From: Maritimibacter sp.
GTDB taxonomy: Bacteria; Pseudomonadota; Alphaproteobacteria; Rhodobacterales; Rhodobacteraceae
Length of the DNA stretch: 5,027 nt
Assembly: GCA_003520545.1 (NCBI GenBank)
Contig: DOUP01000302.1
Location: 1-5,027, forward strand
Direction: 5' to 3'
Positions 1 through 5,027 of the stretch are shown here, piece after piece (position 1 is the stretch's first letter; every line of letters begins with the position of its first letter). Under the pieces are notes generated by a model that was not told the DNA's origin, did no database searches, and saw only the letters and a list, made by a program, of their open reading frames with translations. The translations under genes were made by a program, and so were the position numbers.

Positions 1-101
1 CCATACCTTTGGCGGTAGGACTGCGCAGCGCACCCGAGTGAAGCGCACTCATTGCCCTTTACTTGGGCAAATGAAGGCGGGAAAAGGGCGCGCGCAATGG
101 G
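1..101. other. Left-edge non-coding stretch with inverted repeats
   Basis: No gene is supported here. The stretch lies downstream of the 102-692 gene and is cut by the window edge. It holds several short inverted repeats: CTGCGCAG at 21-28 is a perfect palindrome; GAGTG (36-40) pairs with CACTC (46-50); TTGCCC (52-57) pairs with GGGCAA (65-70) over a 7-base loop. GCCCTTT (54-60) can instead pair with AAAGGGC (83-89), which excludes the previous stem. GGCGGTA (11-17) is matched by TACCGCC (107-113), inside the last codons of the neighbouring gene. None of the stems is followed by a T tract on either strand, so a classical intrinsic terminator is not supported. It may be a transcript-end structure or the edge of an inserted segment; the sequence alone does not decide. 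Confidence 0.4.
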
Positions 102-692
102 CTATTTACCGCCGAGCATCCAAAGTGCTTTGTCCGCTGCACGCACCTTGAGCAACGCTGGATTCATTCCCGTCGTGTTCGCTGATAGGTCTTGGTGCGC
201 TTTGACGAGCTTTTCGAAATCGCCATAAAACCTTTGAAACGCCTCGAAATAATATAGGTAGCAATGGTGGCGAAGAGGGCCATAGCCAAGTCGCTCGAGA
301 GCGCGGAATGCCCGGCTGTCGTAAATCGGGACATCCATAGGCCGCACCGAAAATGCAAATTTTGATGCCAGGCTTGTGGTGTTTCCGCTCACGCCGCCGG
401 ATTTGACGATGTCATCAACAAGCGGGTCGATTGTTCGCGGCAGGTCGCCAGCACTTGCCCCTTGGATCGCCGGCCTTACGTGGTCCTTCAAAACAGCGAG
501 AAGCGCTTGTCTTTTGGTACCACTTGCGCCACGTGGGCAATTTCGAGCCAGCTTCCAATACCCAAGCCATGATGACAGTTCATTCAGGGTTAAATTTGGG
601 TCTTCGACGCTTTTGCAAAGAACCCGCTCTGAAGTCTTTGCCTTGTTCCGTCCGAGCCAGCAATCGCGCGCCTCTTCCAACGACCAGTCCAA
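102..692 (-). CDS. Unrecognised protein, about 196 residues, start uncertain
   Basis: I do not recognise this gene with certainty. It ends with TAG at 102-104. The only ordinary start codon available is TTG at 690-692, which has no Shine-Dalgarno sequence before it. The reading frame stays open upstream, and the 18 codons back to 746 read like natural protein (residues ending LLSQDVDAF), so the true N-terminus may lie there. The product appears soluble, with no signal peptide or membrane segment. Its central block, with SKFAFSVRP followed by VPIYDSRAFRAL (about residues 109-132), and its end (ADKALWMLGGK) resemble a pattern I associate with small HhH-GPD-like hypothetical proteins; this is recollection, not a search. 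By eye the gene is clearly less G+C-rich than lysC beside it and carries AT-rich codons, which suggests horizontal acquisition. The gene is on the same strand as lysC, just downstream of it. It could be an accessory gene or a start-less pseudogene. Confidence 0.65.
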   Translation of the reverse strand: MDWSLEEARDCWLGRNKAKTSERVLCKSVEDPNLTLNELSSWLGYWKLARNCPRGASGTKRQALLAVLKDHVRPAIQGASAGDLPRTIDPLVDDIVKSGGVSGNTTSLASKFAFSVRPMDVPIYDSRAFRALERLGYGPLRHHCYLYYFEAFQRFYGDFEKLVKAHQDLSANTTGMNPALLKVRAADKALWMLGGK

Positions 693-743
693 GAAAGCGT
701 CGACGTCTTGCGAGAGCAGACCCTTAAGGTGTTGTCGTAAATC

Positions 744-758
744 GATAGTCTCTCTCCC
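744..758 (-). promoter_or_regulatory. Candidate RBS with ATC in start position for the 102-692 gene
   Basis: On the minus strand GGGAG (758-754) is followed by a 7-base spacer and then ATC (746-744), which is in frame with the downstream gene. This is the geometry of a normal ribosome binding site and start codon, except that the codon is ATC rather than ATG. Initiation here would give about 214 residues beginning with DLRQHLKGLL after the first residue. No in-frame ATG, GTG or TTG occurs between 693 and the lysC stop. Rare ATC initiation or a lost ATG are both possible. Confidence 0.35.
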
Positions 759-805
759 GGCGGGGGGTGATCTAATCCGGAATGCTCCGTTTGAATGTCG
801 CGCGC

Positions 806-2041
806 TCAGCCCTTGTCGAGTTCGAAGGCGTCGTGCAGGGCCTGCACCGCAAGTTCCATGTACTTGCGGTCCACCAGCACCGAGATCTTGATTTCGGAGG
901 TGGTGATGACCTTGATGTTGATGCCGTCCTGCGCGAGCACCTTGAACATCTTGGCGGCGATGCCGGCCTGCGATCGCATCCCGATGCCGACGATGGAAAT
1001 CTTGGCCACATCGGTGTCCGCCACGATTTCACGGTAATTGATGTCGCCCTTTTCCTTGGCGTCCGTCAGCGCCTTTTCCGCCCGCGCCACCTGGTTGGTG
1101 GGGCAGGAGAAGGTCATGTCGGTGCGGCCCTCTTCGGAGATGTTCTGCACGATCATGTCCACGTTCACGCCCGCGTCCGACAGCGGCGAGAAGATGGCGG
1201 AGGCGATGCCGGGGCGGTCGGCCACCGAGATCAGGGTCATTTTGGCTTCATCGCGGCTGTAGGCCACGCCGGAGACGGCATTCTGTTCCACGATTTCCTC
1301 CTCGTCGCAGACAAGTGTGCCTGCTGTTGGGTCATATTCCTCGAAAGACGACAGTACGCGCAACTTCACCTTGTAGCGCATGGCAAGCTCGACCGAGCGG
1401 GTTTGCAGGACCTTGGCGCCGAGAGAGGCCAGTTCCAGCATTTCCTCGAAGGCGATCTTGTCGAGCTTGCGCGCCTTGCTCTCGATCCGGGGGTCGGTGG
1501 TGTAGACCCCGTCGACGTCGGTGTAGATGTCGCAGCGCTCGGCACCGAAAGCGGCGGCAAAGGCCACGGCGGTGGTGTCCGATCCGCCACGGCCCAGCGT
1601 GGTGACGCGACCTTCGGGCGACAGGCCCTGGAAACCCGCGACGACCGCGACCTTGAAGCCTTCGCCGAACTTGGTGTTGATGTTGTCGGTCGGGATCTCT
1701 TCGATCCGGGCGGCGCTGTGGGCGGAGGTGGTTTTCACCGGCACCTGCCAGCCCTGCCAGGAGCGCGCGGGGATTTCCATTTCCTGCAGTCGCAGCGCCA
1801 TGAGGCCGGCGGTCACGATCTCGCCGGACGAGACGACCGCGTCGTATTCGCGCGCGTCGTAGAGCGGCGCGGTCTCTTCGACCCAGCCCACGAGCTCGTT
1901 GGTCTTGCCGGACATGGCCGAGACGATGACGATCACGTCATAGCCATTGGCGACCTCTCGCGCCACGCGCTTGGAGGCGCGGGCGATGCGGTCGAGCGTG
2001 GCGACCGATGTGCCGCCGAATTTCATCACGAGAAGCGGCAT
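806..2041 (-). CDS. lysC: Aspartate kinase (aspartokinase), LysC
   Basis: Cytosolic enzyme that phosphorylates L-aspartate with ATP to 4-phospho-L-aspartate, the first step towards lysine/diaminopimelate, threonine, methionine and isoleucine. The 411 residues are the usual length for the alpha2beta2-type class. The N-terminal amino acid kinase domain (about 1-245) shows KFGGTS (7-12), VSAMSGKTNELV (40-51), SSGE (71-74), GFQG (136-139), GRGGSDTTA (150-158) and YTDVDGVYTTDPR (173-185). Two ACT domains follow: the first from about 268 (MTLISVADRPGIA), with VNVDMIVQN at 292-300, and the second from about 347, with GINIKVITTSEIKISVLV at 373-390. These normally bind lysine and/or threonine for feedback inhibition. 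The ATG at 2041-2039 is preceded by GAGGGA at 2057-2052 with a 10-base gap. An internal AGGAGG-AAATC-GTG inside the gene may start a separate ACT-only subunit. Stop TGA at 808-806. No frameshift or missing motif is seen. Confidence 0.97.
   Translation of the reverse strand: MPLLVMKFGGTSVATLDRIARASKRVAREVANGYDVIVIVSAMSGKTNELVGWVEETAPLYDAREYDAVVSSGEIVTAGLMALRLQEMEIPARSWQGWQVPVKTTSAHSAARIEEIPTDNINTKFGEGFKVAVVAGFQGLSPEGRVTTLGRGGSDTTAVAFAAAFGAERCDIYTDVDGVYTTDPRIESKARKLDKIAFEEMLELASLGAKVLQTRSVELAMRYKVKLRVLSSFEEYDPTAGTLVCDEEEIVEQNAVSGVAYSRDEAKMTLISVADRPGIASAIFSPLSDAGVNVDMIVQNISEEGRTDMTFSCPTNQVARAEKALTDAKEKGDINYREIVADTDVAKISIVGIGMRSQAGIAAKMFKVLAQDGINIKVITTSEIKISVLVDRKYMELAVQALHDAFELDKG
1289..1302 (-). 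promoter_or_regulatory. Internal RBS and GTG, possible start of an aspartokinase beta subunit
   Basis: Within lysC, codons 247-250 include AGGAGG (1302-1297), then a 5-base spacer AAATC, then GTG (1291-1289) encoding Val251 in frame. This is a near-ideal ribosome binding site. Initiation there would give a protein of 161 residues (1291 to 809) that contains both ACT domains and no kinase domain. In Bacillus subtilis aspartokinase II and Corynebacterium glutamicum LysC, a beta subunit is made from an in-frame internal start at an equivalent position. The caveat is that GAG/GAG/GAA Glu codons produce an SD-like sequence by chance. Confidence 0.5.
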
Positions 2042-2077
2042 AGGTGCCTTGTCCCTCGGGTCTTTTTCGTTCCGAGC

Positions 2078-2106
2078 GGTGTAGGCGGAAGGCTTGAAAA
2101 GGGCAA
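2078..2106 (-). promoter_or_regulatory. Weak candidate promoter for lysC
   Basis: In the 101-base gap upstream of lysC the minus strand has TTGCCC (2106-2101), a 17-base spacer and TACACC (2083-2078). The -35 resembles the TTGAC-type box and the spacing is ideal, but the -10 matches only about half of TATAAT. It would give a leader of roughly 30 bases. Chance occurrence is plausible. Confidence 0.25.
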
Positions 2107-2142
2107 GAGGTTTGGGGGGGGCGGAGACGGTTGAAACCGGTG

Positions 2143-2955
2143 CTATTGCGCGGCGATCTTCGCGGCCTTGGCCTCTTCCGGGAAATGATCGGCGAGCCAG
2201 GGAAAGAACGGGAGCGCGGCGGCGATCTGTTTCGGGGTCAGCCGGTCATCGTTCTTGTGTGCGCGGCTGTCGTTCAGCCCGTGGATCGCGCGCAGGTAGA
2301 AGGGGCAGAGATGGGTGACCATGAAGGAGGGGTGCCTCTGGCCGATCTTCTTGTGGCTGGTCAGGAAGGGGTTTCGGCGGCTGGTGCCGGGGGACACGAG
2401 CGCCAGCCCGAGGTTGGTGTAGGGCACGAAGCGCGGCGAGAGCCAGTCGATTTTCCCGTTTTCGAGACCCAGCGTGTAGCCGCGCGGAAACGAGATGAAG
2501 GTGTAGGGCTTCGTATTGAGAGGGTCGCGCCGCGCAATGGCCGCGTAGCCCCGCAGGGCCGCGACGAAATCGGATGAGACCGCGTCGTCATCATCGAGCA
2601 CGACCTGGGTGACGTATTCGTTTTTGTATGTCTCGGCGATGTGATCCTTGATCGTGTGCCCGGCGGAGCCTTCGGGGCGAAACTGCAGGTCCACGCGGTC
2701 CTCGCCCAAGGTGTCGAAGAGCAAATCGCGCAGACGCCCCTGCCAGCGGTCGGGCATCAGGGTGGAGGACAGGACCAGGTGGCGGAAGTTCCCATCGGTC
2801 TGACCCTTCAGGCTTTCGAGCGTGATCTGCTCGAAATACCTCAGCCGCTGTTCAAGCCGGTCGTCGGCGAACAGAAGATCCGGGTCGGCGGCGTGATCCG
2901 AACGCCAGCCGGATTGACCGAAGAAGGAAAAGCGGGTCTCGAACACGATATCCAT
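2143..2955 (-). CDS. Putative rhamnosyltransferase-like glycosyltransferase (PF11316 type)
   Basis: Predicted cytosolic glycosyltransferase of 270 residues, of the 'putative rhamnosyl transferase' family with a GT-A-like fold; donor and acceptor are not known from sequence. It opens with FETRFSFFG (about 5-13), which matches the family's 'RFSy.g' start. It continues with RLRYFEQITLESLKGQTDGNF (38-58), typical of the first nucleotide-binding region. VVLDDDDAVSSDFV (118-131) follows, whose acidic run Asp121-124 is the probable metal/nucleotide-sugar DxD motif. FISFPRGYTLG (153-163) and FMVTHLCPFYLRAIHGLNDSR (211-231) near the C-terminus also fit the family. There is no signal peptide or transmembrane segment. 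The ATG at 2955-2953 has no obvious Shine-Dalgarno sequence. The gene follows the DUF1178 gene after 37 bases and may be co-transcribed with it. No other polysaccharide genes are present, so the target glycan cannot be inferred. Confidence 0.83.
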   Translation of the reverse strand: MDIVFETRFSFFGQSGWRSDHAADPDLLFADDRLEQRLRYFEQITLESLKGQTDGNFRHLVLSSTLMPDRWQGRLRDLLFDTLGEDRVDLQFRPEGSAGHTIKDHIAETYKNEYVTQVVLDDDDAVSSDFVAALRGYAAIARRDPLNTKPYTFISFPRGYTLGLENGKIDWLSPRFVPYTNLGLALVSPGTSRRNPFLTSHKKIGQRHPSFMVTHLCPFYLRAIHGLNDSRAHKNDDRLTPKQIAAALPFFPWLADHFPEEAKAAKIAAQ

Positions 2956-2992
2956 GGCGCCAGATTAGCAGCTTCAAGCGCTGAGGAAAGGC

Positions 2993-3400
2993 TCAGTTCG
3001 CTTTGCGCGACGGGGTGAAGGGGAGGGGCGCGACCGGGATGCCGTCTTCGAGCAGCTTGATCGCCTCTTTCGGGTTTGCCTCGCCGTAAATCGAGCGCTG
3101 TGGCTTGGTGCCGTCGTGCATCGCGCGGGCCTCGGACACGAAGGTCGAACCGACGTAATCGCTTTCCGCTTCGACCTTGGCCTTCAATTCCGCGATCTGG
3201 CGTTCGGTGTCGTTCGACGGGGCGAGGTTGCCTTCGCGTTTGCCCACGCGCGGGGCCATGAGGGATTTCTCGACCTTGGTCGAGCCGCAGTCGGGGCAGG
3301 TCACATGACCCTTGTCGGCAAGCGTATCGAAGGCATCGCCAGAGGCGAACCAGCTTTCGAAATCATGCCCTTCGGCGCATTTGAGTGCGTAGCGGATCAT
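2993..3400 (-). CDS. DUF1178 family protein with zinc-ribbon-like N-terminus
   Basis: A small soluble protein of 135 residues, matching the DUF1178 family, which is common in alphaproteobacteria and has no established function that I know of. The N-terminus MIRYALKCAEGHDFESWF contains Cys8 and His12, and VTCPDCGS supplies Cys35 and Cys38. Together these look like a zinc-ribbon-type metal site similar to FmdB-like regulatory domains; metal binding is inference. A basic segment with VEKSLMAPRVGKREG (about 43-57) follows. The end carries the family-typical block DGTKPQRSIYGEANPKEAIK (96-115) and ends LPFTPSRKAN. The ATG at 3400-3398 is preceded by AGGG with a 7-base spacer, which supports this start. 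It lies 64 bases downstream of the Nudix gene and 37 bases upstream of the glycosyltransferase. Confidence 0.88.
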   Translation of the reverse strand: MIRYALKCAEGHDFESWFASGDAFDTLADKGHVTCPDCGSTKVEKSLMAPRVGKREGNLAPSNDTERQIAELKAKVEAESDYVGSTFVSEARAMHDGTKPQRSIYGEANPKEAIKLLEDGIPVAPLPFTPSRKAN

Positions 3401-3440
3401 TGGTGAACCCTGTCACGAAACCTTTGAGAATATGTAATCT

Positions 3441-3459
3441 CTTGCGCGGTTTTCGCAAG
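3441..3459. terminator. Small hairpin between the Nudix and DUF1178 genes
   Basis: CTTGCG (3441-3446) and CGCAAG (3454-3459) form a perfect 6-bp stem with a 7-base loop, starting 5 bases beyond the TGA of the Nudix gene on the minus strand. No T tract follows on the minus strand (it reads AGATTACATATT), so this is at best a weak or Rho-assisted terminator, or a mRNA end/processing structure. It also overlaps the only place for a separate DUF1178 promoter. Confidence 0.35.
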
Positions 3460-3464
3460 CGGTG

Positions 3465-3932
3465 TCAAAGTTTGCTCGGGTCGAAGTGGCGCACGATGGC
3501 GCGGAGTTCGCGGTCGGACAAAATCTGCGCGGCTTTCTTCTGGCTCACCCATTTGCGTTTGCGCTGATCCTTTTCCGGCCAGTTCTTGGCGAGCTTCTCG
3601 ACCTCGACCGCGAAGACGGCGGCAACGACGGGGAGGCGGTGGCCTTCGTGGCGTTTGACGTAGGAGTAGAAGCCCAGGACGTGATCGATCGGGGTGCCTT
3701 TGACTCCCGCTTCCTCATAGGCTTCGGTCGCGGCGGCCTGCGCGGGTGTGCTTGCGTGCATCGGCCAGCCCTTGGGTAGTATCCAGCGCCCGGTCCCGCG
3801 CGAGGTGATGAGCAGGATCTGAACCTTGCCGTTCTTGATGCGGTAGGGCAGCGCGCAGAACTGGGTGCGCACGTCGCGCTTCCCCATGTTCTTCAGCGAA
3901 AACGGTTTCTGTCGGATCGACACGGTTCTCAT
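3465..3932 (-). CDS. Nudix hydrolase family protein
   Basis: A 155-residue cytosolic Nudix protein; such enzymes cleave nucleoside diphosphates linked to another group, but the substrate cannot be named here. The fold is marked by KRDVRTQFCALPYRI (18-32), ILLITSRGTGRWILPKGWPM (39-58) and the Nudix box at 55-77. In the box, Glu70, Glu73 and Glu74 (TEAYEEAGV) are kept for metal binding. The usual first Glu is Ser61 and the usual Arg before the Glu pair is Thr69, so the box is relaxed. The 'LPKGWPM...EAAxxEAxEEAGV' style recalls the diphosphoinositol polyphosphate phosphohydrolase-like branch. The ATG at 3932-3930 has AAGGGG 11 bases upstream. An alternative start is Met16 at 3887-3885, which would remove a poorly conserved leader and begin MGKRDVRTQ. 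It stands alone behind a 147-base gap after metG. Confidence 0.92.
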   Translation of the reverse strand: MRTVSIRQKPFSLKNMGKRDVRTQFCALPYRIKNGKVQILLITSRGTGRWILPKGWPMHASTPAQAAATEAYEEAGVKGTPIDHVLGFYSYVKRHEGHRLPVVAAVFAVEVEKLAKNWPEKDQRKRKWVSQKKAAQILSDRELRAIVRHFDPSKL

Positions 3933-3956
3933 CCTGCCCGGAACCCCTTTTGCGCC

Positions 3957-3984
3957 ATGTTACGCAGGTCGCCGCGGATCACAA
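3957..3984 (-). promoter_or_regulatory. Weak candidate promoter for the Nudix gene
   Basis: On the minus strand TTGTGA (3984-3979), a 16-base spacer and TAACAT (3962-3957) each match four of six bases of the -35 and -10 consensus. A transcript would start close to 3950 with a leader of about 20 bases before the ATG at 3932. It lies beyond the hairpin repeat, where a new transcription unit would be expected. Sequence match alone is weak evidence. Confidence 0.28.
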
Positions 3985-4039
3985 ACGCTTTTCCGCCCCG
4001 CCGTTAACGAGGGACGAAAGCGTGTTGCCGCTGTCGATC

Positions 4040-4083
4040 CTAGAGCATATCGCGTTCATTCGCAGTCACGCGACGTGCTCTAG
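4040..4083. repeat. 44-base hairpin, alphaproteobacterial dispersed-repeat type, overlapping the metG stop
   Basis: The outer arms are CTAGAGCA (4040-4047) and TGCTCTAG (4076-4083). The 16-position stem 4040-4055/4068-4083 has 14 Watson-Crick pairs, one T-G wobble (4048/4075), one A-C mismatch (4049/4074) and a 12-base loop. The sequence style (CTAGAGCAtatCGCGT...ACGCGacgTGCTCTAG) matches the palindromic intergenic repeats I know as common in alphaproteobacterial genomes. It includes the TAG stop of metG (4082-4080). No T tract follows on the minus strand, so it is not a classical terminator; it may protect or define the 3' end of the metG transcript. No second copy is seen in the window. Confidence 0.8.
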
Positions 4084-5027
4084 CCGCGCTGGCCCGCGAA
4101 TTTCTCCTGCCAGCCTTCGCGGTCCTCGTCCGAGATCTTGGCAAACAGCACCTCCGGCACGGTGAAGGCGTGGCCTTCGGGCAGGGCTTTCAGCGCGGCC
4201 TCCACATCCGTGGGCCATTCCGTGTCGAGCGTGTTCATGCCCGAGAGCATCTTGGCGGCGGCTTCGGGGATGAAGGGGGCCGAGAGCACCGCGTAGACGC
4301 GGATCAGGTTGAGCATCAGGCGGATGATCGCGGCGGCCTGGTCCGGGTCTTCCTTGAAGACCGACCAGGGTGCGGCGGTCTGGAGGTATTCGTTACCCGC
4401 CGCCCAGATGGCGCGAAGCTCCTGCGCGGCCTTGCGCACCTCGATGTCGTCCATGTGTTTTTCATAGGCGCGGATGCGTTTGGTCAGATCGGCGATCAGC
4501 GCGGTTTCCGCCTCGCCCAAGGTGCCGCCTGCGGGGATCTCTTCGCCGAACTTGGAGCGGCAGAACTTGGTGACGCGGGAGACGAAATTGCCCAGCACAT
4601 CCGCCAGATCCTTGTTCACCGAGCCTTGGAAATGCTCCCAGGTAAACTCGGCGTCCGAGCTTTCGGGGGCGTGGCGCAGGAGCCACCAGCGCCAGTAATC
4701 GGCAGGCAGAATGTCGAGCGCCTGATCCATGAAGACGCCGCGCCCCTGCGAGGTCGAGAACTGGCCGCCGTCGTAGTTCAGGTAGTTGAACGACTTGATA
4801 TAATCGACGAGCTTCCACGGCTCCCTGGACCCCATGATCGTCGCGGGGAAGGAAAGGGTGTGGAAGGGCACGTTGTCTTTGCCCATGAATTGCACATATC
4901 GAACATCGTCCGCACCTTTATCGGTCCGCCACCAACGTTCCCATGCAGTTTCCCCACCTTTGGTCGCGTCAGCCCATTCCGCCGTGGCCGAAATGTATTC
5001 GATAGGGGCGTCGAACCAGACGTAGAA
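4080..5027 (-). CDS. metG: Methionine-tRNA ligase (methionyl-tRNA synthetase), C-terminal part
   Basis: Class I aminoacyl-tRNA synthetase that charges tRNA-Met with methionine using ATP. Only the last 315 residues are in the window; the gene runs off the right edge, and the GTG at 4895-4893 is an internal Val, not the start. The fragment opens with FYVWFDAPIEYISAT, part of the catalytic Rossmann core, followed by VQFMGKDNVPFHTL (45-58) and the tRNA stem-contact region. The KMSKS-loop position reads QFSTS (residues 89-93, bases 4763-4749) within YDGGQFSTSQGRGVF. The family's alpha-helical anticodon-binding domain follows (DYWRWWLLRHAPESSDAEF, then VNKDLADVLGNFVSRVTKF and ENEYLQTAAPW-like sequence AAGNEYLQTAAPW). 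It ends with EKFAGQRG and has no C-terminal EMAP/Trbp111-like tRNA-binding domain. The TAG stop sits inside a hairpin repeat. Confidence 0.96.
   Translation of the reverse strand, partial: FYVWFDAPIEYISATAEWADATKGGETAWERWWRTDKGADDVRYVQFMGKDNVPFHTLSFPATIMGSREPWKLVDYIKSFNYLNYDGGQFSTSQGRGVFMDQALDILPADYWRWWLLRHAPESSDAEFTWEHFQGSVNKDLADVLGNFVSRVTKFCRSKFGEEIPAGGTLGEAETALIADLTKRIRAYEKHMDDIEVRKAAQELRAIWAAGNEYLQTAAPWSVFKEDPDQAAAIIRLMLNLIRVYAVLSAPFIPEAAAKMLSGMNTLDTEWPTDVEAALKALPEGHAFTVPEVLFAKISDEDREGWQEKFAGQRG

Noticed and set aside
2..151. Plus-strand frame open from the left edge to a TGA at 149-151
   Set aside because: Only 50 codons, no recognisable motif, and it overlaps the C-terminal codons of the minus-strand gene; it could be a chance frame.
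778..789. CGGA-ATGC-TCCG hairpin after lysC
   Set aside because: A 4-bp stem without a T tract is expected by chance in this composition.
376..891. Plus-strand open frame of 171 codons over the left-most gene
   Set aside because: It crosses the gene end and the lysC 3' end, has a Ser/Pro/Arg-rich translation and no ribosome binding site; the minus-strand frame is more protein-like.
2114..2121. Run of eight G in the glycosyltransferase-lysC gap, considered as a phase-variable tract
   Set aside because: It lies outside any coding region and upstream of the candidate -35 of a housekeeping gene; a single tract of eight is not enough to claim slippage control.
782..2134. Long plus-strand open frame (450 codons) antisense to lysC
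   Set aside because: It is the mirror of a G+C-rich real gene with strong codon bias; its translation is rich in His, Gly, Asp and Arg and shows no family motif.
2128..2139. CGGT-TGAA-ACCG hairpin just after the glycosyltransferase stop
   Set aside because: The stem is only 4 bp with no T tract; too weak for a terminator call.
2131..2577. Plus-strand open frame antisense to the glycosyltransferase
   Set aside because: Low-complexity Gly/Arg/Val-rich translation with no motif; the minus-strand gene has clear family motifs.
3985..4023. ACGCTTT/AAAGCGT inverted repeat around the palindrome CGTTAACG (4002-4009)
   Set aside because: A 25-base loop with a 7-bp stem and no further pairing; possible operator-like geometry but no regulator or family match to support it.

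Overview
The window looks like chromosomal DNA of an alphaproteobacterium, most likely of the Rhodobacteraceae/Roseobacter group. The base composition is G+C-rich. The gene set matches that group: an aspartate kinase with tandem ACT domains, a DUF1178 zinc-ribbon-like protein, a Nudix hydrolase of the 'RDVRTQF...LPKGWPM' type and a MetG with an alphaproteobacterial-style sequence. A 44-base 'CTAGAGCA...TGCTCTAG' hairpin typical of dispersed alphaproteobacterial repeats is also present. The taxonomic call is inference from sequence character, not a search.

All six supported genes lie on the minus strand, so transcription runs right to left. From right to left they are: the C-terminal 315 residues of methionyl-tRNA synthetase (metG, cut by the right edge, 4080-5027); a 147-base gap carrying the hairpin repeat, whose outer arm supplies the metG stop codon; a Nudix hydrolase (3465-3932); a DUF1178 protein (2993-3400); a putative rhamnosyltransferase-like glycosyltransferase (2143-2955); aspartate kinase lysC (806-2041); and an unrecognised protein of about 196 residues (102-692). 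The last 101 bases at the left edge show no supported gene but hold several inverted repeats.

Most of the region is ordinary housekeeping sequence: protein synthesis (metG), the entry step of the Lys/Thr/Met/diaminopimelate pathway (lysC), and small conserved proteins of uncertain role. DUF1178 and the glycosyltransferase are 37 bases apart and may be co-transcribed. The other gaps of roughly 60-150 bases leave room for separate promoters. I see no sign that the genes form one functional system.

The points most worth a second look are four. First, there is a near-perfect internal ribosome binding site and GTG inside lysC, at the place where a separate regulatory beta subunit begins in some other bacteria. 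Second, the left-most gene has lower G+C content, lacks a normal start codon, and has an ATC at the position where an ATG would be expected behind a good Shine-Dalgarno sequence. Third, the hairpin repeat is fused to the end of metG. Fourth, the KMSKS loop of MetG is degenerate (QFSTS). I found no convincing previously undescribed multi-gene system in this window.
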